DNA of 64,000 nucleotides from assembly GCF_963664415.1 (NCBI RefSeq), contig NZ_OY761441.1, positions 1 through 64,000 of the forward strand, in the 5' to 3' direction. This DNA comes from an uncultured Desulfobacter sp. (GTDB lineage Bacteria; Desulfobacterota; Desulfobacteria; Desulfobacterales; Desulfobacteraceae). The translations under genes and the position numbers were made by a program. Positions 54,786-63,509 of this stretch are shown one piece after another (within the stretch, counting starts at the first letter, position 1; every line of letters begins with the position of its first letter). The notes beneath the pieces are model-generated. The model was not told the DNA's origin. It saw only the letters and a program-made list of their open reading frames with translations, and searched no databases.

Positions 54786-55397
54786 ATGAAAATTTTGATC
54801 GTTTACTACTCTACCTATGGCCATGTACAAAAAATGGCGGAAGCGATTGCAGAAGGGGTCGGACAGGTCGTTGGCGCCGAAGCAGTATTGCGGCGCGTAC
54901 CAGAAACCCTGCCTGGAGATGTCCTTGAAAAGATGGGGGCGGTCGATGCCCAACAGGCACAGGCCCATATACCCGTCTGTACGGTTGACGAGCTTGCCGG
55001 CGCCGATGCCGTCATCTTCGGCACACCGACCCGTTTCGGAAATATGTGTGGTCAGATGCGCCAGTTTTTGGACGCGACCGGCGGGCTCTGGGCCCAGGGT
55101 GCTCTGGTGGGCAAAGTGGGAAGTGTATTTACAAGCACCGCCACGCAGCACGGCGGACAGGAATCCACCATACTCTCGTTTCATATCTCGCTTTTGCACC
55201 ACGGTTTCGTGATCGTGGGCTTACCTTATGCATTTCAAGGACAGATGCGCATTGACGAAATAACAGGCGGCTCGCCATATGGCGCGTCAACAATCGCCGG
55301 GGGATCCGGTGAGCGCATGCCCAGTGAGAACGAGCTTGAGGCTGCACGCTTTCAGGGCAAACATGTCACCGAAATTGCCAAAAAACTCATGGGATAG
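54786..55397 (+). CDS. wrbA: NAD(P)H:quinone oxidoreductase WrbA
   Basis: A 203-residue flavodoxin-fold enzyme that reduces quinones by two electrons. FMN-binding loop YYSTYGHVQKMAEAI, then FGTPTRFGNMCGQMRQFLDA and STATQHGGQESTILSFH, all WrbA hallmarks. AGGAGG precedes the ATG. Together with the following genes it forms a GC-richer, same-strand cluster that generates and uses NADPH. Confidence 0.95.
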   Translation: MKILIVYYSTYGHVQKMAEAIAEGVGQVVGAEAVLRRVPETLPGDVLEKMGAVDAQQAQAHIPVCTVDELAGADAVIFGTPTRFGNMCGQMRQFLDATGGLWAQGALVGKVGSVFTSTATQHGGQESTILSFHISLLHHGFVIVGLPYAFQGQMRIDEITGGSPYGASTIAGGSGERMPSENELEAARFQGKHVTEIAKKLMG

Positions 55398-55424
55398 TTT
55401 GGGCTTCAATCTAGATGGCTTGAT

Positions 55425-56171
55425 ATGAAAGAAAAATTACAGCCTGAAATAAATGTCTTTTCCAACCACGACAAACTGTCGTCTGCCCTGGCCGCTTACG
55501 TTGTCCGCCAGGCAGCCGATGCCGTGGCCAGGCGCGGCAGATTCTGCGTGGCCCTGTCGGGTGGTTCACTCATGGACATCATTGGACCGCCCCTCGTAAC
55601 CTTGGGCGGCGCTATAGACTGGTCTGCCTGGCATATTTTCTGGGCTGATGAGCGATGGGTGCCCAAAGAGAGCCCGGATTCCAATTACAATCTTGCGAAT
55701 CAACGACTCTTTACCCATGTCGGGATCCCGGCCGGACAGATTTATGCGGCTGACGATGCGCTGGCGCCTGAGGCGACTGCGCAAACCTATGAAGACGCCA
55801 TGAGAAATGTGCTGGAACCCGAATCCGGACCATGGCCGAGGTTCGACTTGATCCTGCTGGGCATCGGCCCGGACGGCCACACTGCATCTTTGTTTCCGGA
55901 CCATCCGGCCCTGCACGAGACCCAACGTTGGGTGCTGCCGGTGACGGATGCGCCCAAGCCCCCGCCCATACGGATCACGATAACCCTGCCCGTGATAAAT
56001 AATGCGCGCAGTGTTCTGTTCGTAGCGGCCGGGGACAAAAAAGCCAAAATATTATCGAGGGTGCTCAACCCAAACGGGAAGAGAAGGTCACTGCCGTCCC
56101 AACGGGTAAAGCCATCAGACGGCGAGTTGAGTTGGTTTATAGACAGGGCCGCAGCGGCAGGCCTGGTCTGA
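55425..56171 (+). CDS. pgl: 6-phosphogluconolactonase
   Basis: A 248-residue enzyme of the DevB/Pgl family that hydrolyses 6-phosphogluconolactone, the second step of the oxidative pentose phosphate pathway. Motifs VALSGGSLMDI, WADERWVPKESPDSNYNLAN and LLGIGPDGHTASLFPDHPAL with ITLPVINNAR. It starts 27 bp after wrbA. zwf and gnd, the steps before and after, lie downstream on the same strand. Confidence 0.94.
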   Translation: MKEKLQPEINVFSNHDKLSSALAAYVVRQAADAVARRGRFCVALSGGSLMDIIGPPLVTLGGAIDWSAWHIFWADERWVPKESPDSNYNLANQRLFTHVGIPAGQIYAADDALAPEATAQTYEDAMRNVLEPESGPWPRFDLILLGIGPDGHTASLFPDHPALHETQRWVLPVTDAPKPPPIRITITLPVINNARSVLFVAAGDKKAKILSRVLNPNGKRRSLPSQRVKPSDGELSWFIDRAAAAGLV

Positions 56172-56231
56172 AGGTGCACGCACGCAACTTAATTGTCCTG
56201 CCGGCAAACACCACTTACCACAGGGGGGAAC

Positions 56232-56603
56232 ATGAAATCAATTCAATCAACCGTTATCTTCACATTCGCCTGGCTTTGGCTCCTTATTGTCCCTGGGCAT
56301 GCCGCCGGGGTGGATCACTCCTTGTTCGCCGCCCTGCTGGACCGGCATGTCGATCAGGGTGTTGTTGATTACCAGAGCTTCCAAAAGGATGAGGCGGATC
56401 TGGATCGCTATCTGGAGATGCTGGCTGCCGTCGATCCGGCCGGATTGTCAAAAAACGAACGGTTTGCTTTCTATACCAACGCCTATAATGCCTGGACCAT
56501 CAAGCTGATTCTTTCACGTTATCCGGATATTCGTTCCATCAAAGATTTTTGGGGACTGTTTTCCTCTCCCTGGAAAAAGAAAATAGCCCGTATTGATGGT
56601 TGA
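56232..56603 (+). pseudogene. DUF547 protein, truncated at the C-terminus
   Basis: ATG 56232; signal peptide ending GHAAGVDHS, then the DUF547 start FAALLDRHVDQGVVDYQSFQ and NAYNAWTIKLILSRYPDIRS. Full-length members are about twice as long, ending with further conserved His/Cys blocks that are absent here. At about 56595 the sequence passes into the body of a TVP38 gene, so a deletion has removed the end of one gene and the start of the next. Confidence 0.75.
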
Positions 56604-57237
56604 TCTGGGGCAATATCTTACCCTTGATTATATCAAGGCTTCCCAGGAGAGGTTTCAGGCGCTCTATCTCTCCCACCGTTTTTGGGTCATTGCGGTGTAT
56701 ATGATGATCTATATAGGGGTCACGGCACTGTCACTGCCCGGCGCTGCGGTTCTCACGCTGGCCGGCGGCGGCCTGTTCGGCCTGGTGGTCGGAACCGTGG
56801 TGGTCTCCTTTGCCAGCACCATCGGTGCCACTCTGGCCTGTCTGGTCTCACGGTTTTTGCTGCGTGAATGGGTCCAGGGCAAGTTTGGAGATAAACTGGC
56901 AGCGATCAACGCCGGCATTGCCAGGGAGGGCTCCTTTTATCTGTTCACCCTTCGTCTGGTTCCGGTTTTCCCCTTTTTTGTCATCAATCTGCTCATGGGC
57001 CTTACGTCAATGCCCCTGCGGACGTTTTTCTGGGTCTCCCAGGTCGGTATGCTGGCCGGAACCATCGTTTATGTCAATGCCGGCAAGGAGCTGGCCAAGA
57101 TCGATTCATTGTCCGGAATATTGTCCCCGGGTGTACTGATTTCTTTTGCCGTTCTCGGTCTTTTCCCGATCACCGTCAAAAAGTTGTTGGCATTCTACCA
57201 GAAAAAATTCAGGGAACCCGAAACCAGAGAGGTATAG
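56593..57237 (+). CDS. TVP38/TMEM64 (DedA-like) membrane protein, 5'-truncated
   Basis: The frame (214 residues, TTG 56593 or ATG 56596) enters at VDLGQYLTLDYIKASQERF, which in the family follows a first membrane helix; that helix is missing. The rest is complete: the VTALSLPGAAVLTLAGGGLF core, the RLVPVFPFFVINLLMGLTSM motif and a basic C-terminus. Members act as lipid scramblases or in envelope maintenance. Whether the shortened form works is unclear. It overlaps the DUF547 stop and ends 38 bp before zwf. Confidence 0.75.
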   Translation: MMVDLGQYLTLDYIKASQERFQALYLSHRFWVIAVYMMIYIGVTALSLPGAAVLTLAGGGLFGLVVGTVVVSFASTIGATLACLVSRFLLREWVQGKFGDKLAAINAGIAREGSFYLFTLRLVPVFPFFVINLLMGLTSMPLRTFFWVSQVGMLAGTIVYVNAGKELAKIDSLSGILSPGVLISFAVLGLFPITVKKLLAFYQKKFREPETREV

Positions 57238-57275
57238 TGATCTTGAATGATAAAACATCCAGCAAGGGAGAATGC

Positions 57276-58736
57276 ATGACAACCGACACACCTTTTACCA
57301 TCGTCATTTTTGGCGCATCCGGCGATCTTACGGATAGAAAATTGATGCCGGCCCTTTACCATAATTTCCAGAAAAAGCGTTTGCCCGCCGGATTACGCAT
57401 CGTGGGATTTGCCCGGGCGGACTGGCGTGATGAAGATTTCCGGGAACAATTGAAAAAAGGCGTCAAAGCCCACGGCGCGACTTTCAAGGAGGAGATCTGG
57501 GATGACTTTGCTTCCTCAATTCACTATTTCCGGGGAGATCTGAAAGATGCCAAAGACTTTCACGCGCTACAGGCCCACCTAAACCGCCTGGAGTCTGGAA
57601 ATACCGGGCGTCTCTACTATCTGGCTGTTGCGCCGGATTTTATCGGACCTGTCTGCGGCCATCTCAAGGCGGCCGGCATGACCGATGAAACCCATGGACA
57701 CCGCAGGGTCATTATCGAAAAGCCCTTCGGCCGGGATCTGCAGTCCGCAAAAGATCTCAATCACAGGGTGCACGAGGCTTTCGCCGAGCACCAGGTGTTC
57801 CGCATCGACCATTATCTGGGCAAGGAGACAGCCCAGAACATTATTTTTCTGCGATTCGCCAATACCTTTTTCGAGCCGGTCTGGAACCGGCGCTACGTCT
57901 CCAATGTTCAGATCACGGTGGCAGAGCAGGTGGATGTGGGACGACGGGGCGGCTACTATGACAAGGCGGGCGTGCTGCGGGACATGTTCCAGAACCACCT
58001 CATGCAGCTGCTGGCCATGGTGACCATGGAACCGCCGGCGTCCCTGGATGCCGATGCCATCCGCAACGAGAAGGTGAAGGTTTTGGGCACAGTTCGTCCC
58101 ATCTCCATGGAGGACACAGTGCGCGGCCAATACGAGGGCTACCGGTCAGCCAAAGATGTTGCGCCGGATTCACAAACACCGACCTATGCTGCCGTAAAGC
58201 TTTTTATTGACAACTGGCGCTGGAAAGGGGTTCCCTTTTACCTGCGTTCCGGCAAGGCCATGATCGCTAAAAGCAGTGCTGTTGTCGTTGAATTTCAGCC
58301 GCCGCCCGATGTCATTTTCAACCTGCACGACAACCAGGGATTTACTCCCAATTTTTTGTCCATCTGCATTCAGCCGGACGAAGGCATCCAACTGCGCTTT
58401 GAGACCAAGGTCCCTGATACCGTGGCTGAATCGCGTTCGGTCAACATGAGCCATTCCTATCATGATGCGTTTCCGGACATTGCGCTTCCGGATGCCTATG
58501 AGCGGCTTCTCCTGGATGCCCTGAAAGGCGATGCGGCTCTTTTTGCCCGCAATGACGGAATCGAGACGGCCTGGCGCCTGATTGATCCGATTGTCGAAGG
58601 GTGGGGCGCTTCAGCCCAGGATTCCCCCCTTGAGACCTATCCCAGGGGCAGCTGGGGACCTGAAGCCGCCGATGCATTGCTGGCCAGGGACGGGCATGCC
58701 TGGCGGACGGGCTGCTGTGGAATACCATGCAATTGA
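57276..58736 (+). CDS. zwf: Glucose-6-phosphate dehydrogenase
   Basis: A 486-residue enzyme that starts the oxidative pentose phosphate pathway and makes NADPH. Nucleotide fold IVIFGASGDLTDRKLMPALY (9-28), EKPFGRDLQSA, and the active-site RIDHYLGKE (176-184). ATG 57276 is preferred to upstream TTG 57237 because of AAGGGAG and family length. Intact, and followed 63 bp later by gnd. Confidence 0.96.
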   Translation: MTTDTPFTIVIFGASGDLTDRKLMPALYHNFQKKRLPAGLRIVGFARADWRDEDFREQLKKGVKAHGATFKEEIWDDFASSIHYFRGDLKDAKDFHALQAHLNRLESGNTGRLYYLAVAPDFIGPVCGHLKAAGMTDETHGHRRVIIEKPFGRDLQSAKDLNHRVHEAFAEHQVFRIDHYLGKETAQNIIFLRFANTFFEPVWNRRYVSNVQITVAEQVDVGRRGGYYDKAGVLRDMFQNHLMQLLAMVTMEPPASLDADAIRNEKVKVLGTVRPISMEDTVRGQYEGYRSAKDVAPDSQTPTYAAVKLFIDNWRWKGVPFYLRSGKAMIAKSSAVVVEFQPPPDVIFNLHDNQGFTPNFLSICIQPDEGIQLRFETKVPDTVAESRSVNMSHSYHDAFPDIALPDAYERLLLDALKGDAALFARNDGIETAWRLIDPIVEGWGASAQDSPLETYPRGSWGPEAADALLARDGHAWRTGCCGIPCN

Positions 58737-58799
58737 AAATGCAAGTGTCGTTATTCGCTGTGCAACCAATAACGGACACAAATACACAAAGGATATATA

Positions 58800-60254
58800 A
58801 TGAAAAATCAAGCTGATATCGGCCTTGTCGGGCTGGCCGTCATGGGTGAAAACCTGATTTTAAATATGGAGAGCAAAGGCTTTACCGTGGCTTGCTATAA
58901 TCGGACCACGAGCAAAGTGGATGACTTCGTCAACGGCCGTGCCGCCGGGAAAAAGATCATTGGCTGCCACACGATCCAGGAGCTGACCGGGAAATTGAAG
59001 CGGCCGCGTAAGGTGATGTGCATGATCAAGGCCGGCGACCCCGTGGACGCCTTCATTGAATCGGTCCACCCCTATCTGGAAGCCGGTGACATCATCATCG
59101 ATGGCGGCAATTCGAATTATGTTGACACCAATCGTCGGGTGGAAGCGATGGAACGGCTGGGCCTGCATTTTATAGGGACAGGGATATCCGGCGGTGAGGA
59201 GGGGGCTTTGTTGGGACCGTCCATCATGCCGGGAGGCTCGGCGGCGGCCTGGGAGGCGATCCGGCCGATTTTCCAGAAGATATGCGCTTACACCGACGAC
59301 GCAGAGCCCTGCTGCGATTGGGTCGGTGAGAAGGGTGCGGGCCATTTTGTTAAAATGGTGCACAACGGCATTGAATACGGTGACATGCAGCTGATCTGCG
59401 AGATCTATCAGATGATGAAGGTAGGCCTAAAGCTTTCCAACGAGGCCATGGCGGCTGTTTTTGAAAGATGGAACAAGGGCCTGCTTGATTCCTATTTGAT
59501 TGAAATCACCAGCGACATTCTTGCCTACCGGGACGAGAACAACGAAGCCGTGCTGGATCGGATTCTCGATACGGCCGGCCAGAAGGGCACGGGCAAGTGG
59601 ACGGCCATCAACGCCCTTGATGTGGGCCAGCCCCTGACACTGATCGGCGAAGCGGTTTTTGCACGCTGCCTGTCCGCCCTCAAAGAGGAGCGCACCGCGG
59701 CCGCAGGCGTGCTCCAGGGACCCCAGGCCGCGTTTGAAGGCGACAAGACAGCCATGATTGAGGATTTGGAACAGGCGCTGTACGCCTCAAAAATCGTTTC
59801 CTATGCCCAGGGCTATCAGTTGATGCGGGCCGTGGCCGCCGAGCATGGGTGGGATCTGAACTATGGCGGCATCGCCCTGATGTGGCGGGGCGGATGCATC
59901 ATTCGCTCGGCATTTCTGGGCAGGATAAAGGCAGCCTTCGACACCGATGCCGGATTGTCCAATCTGCTCCTGGCACCTTTTTTCAGGCAGGCTCTGGAAA
60001 CCGCCCAGGAGGGCTGGCGGCGGGTGGCGGGCGCTGGGGTGAAACTGGGAATTCCCCTACCGGCCATTGGTTCGGCACTTGCTTACTACGATGGGTATCG
60101 AACAGAACGCCTGCCGGCCAATTTGCTGCAGGCCCAGCGTGATTATTTCGGCGCCCACACCTATGAGCGCATTGACTGGCCCAGGGGAGCGTTTTTCCAC
60201 ACCAACTGGACGGGCCGCGGTGGTGCAACCGCATCGTCGACCTATAACCGTTAG
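58800..60254 (+). CDS. gnd: 6-phosphogluconate dehydrogenase, decarboxylating
   Basis: A 484-residue enzyme converting 6-phosphogluconate to ribulose 5-phosphate with NADP reduction. NADP fold GLVGLAVMGENLILNMESKG, IIDGGNSNYVDTNRR, GTGISGGEEGALLGPSIMPG, the catalytic-Lys segment GAGHFVKMVHNGIEYGDMQL, and the C-terminal QAQRDYFGAHTYERID end. Complete and full length; third pathway gene of the cluster. Confidence 0.96.
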   Translation: MKNQADIGLVGLAVMGENLILNMESKGFTVACYNRTTSKVDDFVNGRAAGKKIIGCHTIQELTGKLKRPRKVMCMIKAGDPVDAFIESVHPYLEAGDIIIDGGNSNYVDTNRRVEAMERLGLHFIGTGISGGEEGALLGPSIMPGGSAAAWEAIRPIFQKICAYTDDAEPCCDWVGEKGAGHFVKMVHNGIEYGDMQLICEIYQMMKVGLKLSNEAMAAVFERWNKGLLDSYLIEITSDILAYRDENNEAVLDRILDTAGQKGTGKWTAINALDVGQPLTLIGEAVFARCLSALKEERTAAAGVLQGPQAAFEGDKTAMIEDLEQALYASKIVSYAQGYQLMRAVAAEHGWDLNYGGIALMWRGGCIIRSAFLGRIKAAFDTDAGLSNLLLAPFFRQALETAQEGWRRVAGAGVKLGIPLPAIGSALAYYDGYRTERLPANLLQAQRDYFGAHTYERIDWPRGAFFHTNWTGRGGATASSTYNR

Positions 60255-60327
60255 GCTGAGAATGCCGGTTGGCTGGATACACGATTAGATTTCAGTGATA
60301 AAAGAATCGCTTTTCGGGAGCTTTGAA

Positions 60328-60672
60328 ATGAAAATCACTGCAGAGCATCAACGCCTTGAACATTACCGAAAGGGCCGGGCCGATTGGAAAAAATGGGGGC
60401 CCTATCTCAGTGAACGATCCTGGGGAACCGTCATGCCCGCAGCAGGGTCTACCGCTGGAAGGAATATTATTTCTACCTTGACAGCACCCCTCACACACAG
60501 CTACATGAAGATGCTCTATAAATACCCCCAGGCCGGATACCCTTATACGGATCTGGTTTCCGAGAACCGGTGGCGCGGATTTGGGGACTTCGAGTATGAG
60601 CTTCTGGATACCGGCGTATTCGATGATGACCGCTATTTCGATGTGTGGAAATTCTCGAGTCCGATCTGGTAA
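60328..60672 (+). pseudogene. Glucosidase-like glycoside hydrolase, N-terminal remnant
   Basis: ATG 60328; AEHQRLEHYRKGRADWKKWG and PYLSERSWGTV match the N-terminus of GH63/MGH1-like glucosidases. A deletion then joins to frame-disturbed THSYMKMLYKYPQAGYPYTD and the ELLDTGVFDDDRYFDV segment; a further out-of-frame piece runs to about 60731. The C-terminus of a protein of this family is at 38931-39185, possibly from the same ancestral gene. Confidence 0.72.
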
Positions 60673-60790
60673 ACCGCATGCCGGACTTTAAACGGCATCT
60701 GAACTGGTTGGCACTGGGCCTGAACCGTTGAACGCACTTTCCTTTTGAATGAGGATTGATATTATATGAATGATGTGATTAACAGCGGTT

Positions 60791-61804
60791 ATGAAAAAAA
60801 CTACCCCACTCCAATGCCCATACTGCTGCTCATCTGACACATCGGTTTTTAAACATTATCCGACCATACACAATGGAATCCGGAAACTGTATATCTGTAG
60901 GCGTTGTGAACGCTTGTTTTCGGAAACCCACAATACAGCCATGAATAATATTAAAACGCCAATCAGCAAGGTTGCATCTGCATTGAGACTTCGCGGTGAA
61001 GGCCTTGGGCTTCGAGCAACCGGCAGGGTATTGAGATCAAACAAAAGTACCATTGCACTATGGGAAAATAGATTTGCCGACCAGAAAGCCACATTGTTGC
61101 TATATGGTTTTTGTCATGAATTTATATCCCTGACATTTGAAGGAGATGAGCTCTACACCATTGTCGGTAAACGAACAATGCCATCGGAATCCGAAGGCTG
61201 GACAGCGGTCATTATGGAAAGAGCCAGTCGATTTATTGTCGACCAACGATGTGGGAAAAAAGATACATCATTATTCAAATCAGTTATGAAAACCGTATGC
61301 GGGTATATCGATCATACAGATGATTTATCGTTTTTTTCAGATGGTGAAAGACGATATGGTAATATGCTTTTCGAATTATGTTCCGAGGTTTTTCAAACCG
61401 GCAAAAAGGGGCGTCCTCCCAGAGTTCTTCCTAAAGGAGTCAAAGTTCGTGTTAAAAACAAAGGGGCTCAAAAACACAAAAAAGGCCGTAAACGCCCAAA
61501 ATACCAAGCTCCACAGCGAGAACATCTTGATACGGATCAAAATTTAAAGGAATCCGAAATCCATGCCAACCACCTTGAGGCTCAAAACGCTGCAATCAGG
61601 CGAAAGAATAGTACTTTCAGGAGGAAAACAAACACTTATGCAAAAACGGTAAAGGGCTTACAAAGAACACTGGATGTTCATCAAATAATTCACAACTATG
61701 TCCGTCCGCATTGGACGACAAGAGAGGTCCCCGCTGTTGCTTTGGGAATATTAGCAAAACCGCTTTCTCTCGAAGGTATCTTATCCATGCAGAGAGCGGC
61801 ATAA
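60791..61804 (+). CDS. IS1-like transposase (long form)
   Basis: A 337-residue protein with an N-terminal zinc ribbon (CPYCCSSDTSV, CRRC) and helix-turn-helix (LRATGRVLRSNKSTIALWEN). The IS1-type DDE core reads FEGDELYTIVGKR, FFSDGERRYGNMLFELCSEV and VHQIIHNYVRPHWTTREVPA. The C-terminus is normal (PLSLEGILSMQRAA). The frame is complete. Terminal repeats were not identified by eye. Confidence 0.82.
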   Translation: MKKTTPLQCPYCCSSDTSVFKHYPTIHNGIRKLYICRRCERLFSETHNTAMNNIKTPISKVASALRLRGEGLGLRATGRVLRSNKSTIALWENRFADQKATLLLYGFCHEFISLTFEGDELYTIVGKRTMPSESEGWTAVIMERASRFIVDQRCGKKDTSLFKSVMKTVCGYIDHTDDLSFFSDGERRYGNMLFELCSEVFQTGKKGRPPRVLPKGVKVRVKNKGAQKHKKGRKRPKYQAPQREHLDTDQNLKESEIHANHLEAQNAAIRRKNSTFRRKTNTYAKTVKGLQRTLDVHQIIHNYVRPHWTTREVPAVALGILAKPLSLEGILSMQRAA

Positions 61805-62106
61805 ACCAACAAGTTAAACTGGCGCTTTGAACAAGATGCCCTGATTATCCGAATGTTAGAGGCCCAGTGCCGGTTTTTTAGGATAGGAATTGAGCGACGG
61901 CTATGTCTATACATGAACGCTGTGATGCTTGTCATTCAAGGCGTTAGCTACTCCTGTTATTCCTGCCTGGTTTAAAACTTGGCGCGGCAAGCCTGAATGC
62001 CGGTCATGGCTATAAAACTGATTTGTTTTTTATTCAAAATCAATTGTCAAAATAATTCTATTCGATATAATTATTACTCAACCTTAATTCCATTAGAGGC
62101 CTCAAA
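61805..62106. other. Gap after IS1-like gene with dispersed repeat copy
   Basis: Bases 61901-62010 match 16160-16268 of the opposite strand. The match keeps an open reading (LCLYMNAVMLVIQGVSYSCY here, LCLYLNAVMLGFEGVGYYCY there). The remainder is A/T-rich and holds the promoter region of the ZIP transporter. No gene is supported. Confidence 0.5.
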
Positions 62107-62922
62107 ATGATTGATTTCTTACAACAATTCAGCCCAGTAACTCAAGCGCTCTTTGCAACTCTATTCACATGGGGAGTGACTGCCGCAGGTGCAGCATTAG
62201 TGTTCATTACAAAAACAATAAACCAAAAATTTATGGATTCGACGTTAGGTTTTGCCGCAGGAGTTATGATTGCTGCAAGTTTCTGGTCCCTTTTGTCGCC
62301 AGGAATAGAGATGGCGGAACAATTGGGACAGACCCCATGGTTAAGTGCGGTCATTGGATTCATGGGAGGCGGCATTTTCATGAGGCTCATCGATAAATTT
62401 TTACCACACCTTCATCCAGGATTGGCAACTAACAAAGCTGAAGGTGTAAAAACATCCTGGCAAAGAAGTACACTTCTTGTGCTGGCCATAACTCTTCACA
62501 ATATTCCTGAAGGACTGGCGGTTGGTGTTGCTTTTGGAGCTGTGGGGGCTGGCCTTCCCTCTGCAACTATTGGCGGTGCCATTGCACTGGCAATCGGCAT
62601 AGGCCTTCAAAATTTTCCGGAAGGAACCGCTGTCTCTATGCCGTTAAGAAGGGAAGGTTTGCCTAAAGGGAAAAGTTTTTTCATGGGACAAGCATCCGGG
62701 ATAGTGGAACCCATAGCCGGGGTGTTTGGTGCATTGTTCGTGATGAAGATGCAAAGTATTTTGCCCTATGCCTTGTGTTTTGCAGCAGGAGCAATGATTT
62801 TTGTTGTTGTGGAAGAACTCATTCCGGAATCTCAACGAAAGTATGAGAACATTGATACTGTAACAATGGCAACAATGATAGGTTTCTCAGTCATGATGAT
62901 CCTCGATGTCGCTTTAGGATAA
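62107..62922 (+). CDS. ZIP-family metal transporter
   Basis: A 271-residue inner-membrane protein with eight helices. The metal-binding motifs are in helix 4 (ITLHNIPEGLAVGVAFGAVG) and helix 5 (GIGLQNFPEGTAVSMPLRRE), with a further acidic VVVEELIPES. The GufA-like subgroup is likely. It imports zinc or related divalent metals. A cation-diffusion-facilitator exporter gene follows at 63510, which suggests a metal-homeostasis pair. Confidence 0.92.
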   Translation: MIDFLQQFSPVTQALFATLFTWGVTAAGAALVFITKTINQKFMDSTLGFAAGVMIAASFWSLLSPGIEMAEQLGQTPWLSAVIGFMGGGIFMRLIDKFLPHLHPGLATNKAEGVKTSWQRSTLLVLAITLHNIPEGLAVGVAFGAVGAGLPSATIGGAIALAIGIGLQNFPEGTAVSMPLRREGLPKGKSFFMGQASGIVEPIAGVFGALFVMKMQSILPYALCFAAGAMIFVVVEELIPESQRKYENIDTVTMATMIGFSVMMILDVALG

Positions 62923-62936
62923 AGCCCCTGGTTAAA

Positions 62937-63140
62937 TTGGGTTATCCCAATGAACAATTCTACGATTTAATCACAAGTGAGCTTTGTGTCTATCATTCCG
63001 GGGTCTGTGGCCTGACCATGACGGTGGGAACTGGAAGAAGCAAGCGTCGCTACTCAGCAAAATATGCCAATACCACATATGGTATTGGCTATGCTTTTCC
63101 CTGCCATCCCGAACTGATTAACTTTGTAGAGATGAGTTAA
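62937..63140 (+). other. Unassigned short reading frame
   Basis: The frame reads GYPNEQFYDLITSELCVYHS, then KRRYSAKYANTTYGIGYAFP up to 63140. It has no ribosome site, and its two halves do not look like one protein. It may be coding debris fused from two sources. I do not claim a gene. Confidence 0.25.
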
Positions 63141-63503
63141 TTTGTTTTGCGTAGGGCAACGTCAACGACCGTGTCTTGCCTGCTAACTGCTAAACTGCTA
63201 AAATTCTGTCGTTGTTTAGACTTTGCGTGGCTAATGTGATCAAAAGAAAGCCGCCGAACCCGGAGACACCGCTTTTGTAAAGAGAATCCATACGTTGAAA
63301 AATTCTCAACTTTAGCAGATTATCAGATGACACAAATGGCTTCCGGTTGACAGAAAAGGTTAAGACTTTTAAAAGCTATATCTATAAATTAGTGGGCAAT
63401 AAAGACACTAACGGCCATGCCTTGGTGGGCACAACAAAACATGAAAGAAAGCAGCTTGTTGCGCTGTTCTTTCATATAAAACTGCTATACCGGATGGAAC
63501 ATT
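63141..63503. other. Gap upstream of the CDF gene
   Basis: No gene recognised. Just before the CDF start (63445-63475) lies a weak inverted pair GAAAGAAAGCAG / CGCTGTTCTTTC that could be an upstream hairpin. Otherwise nothing is seen. Confidence 0.4.
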
Positions 63504-63509
63504 GTGGAA

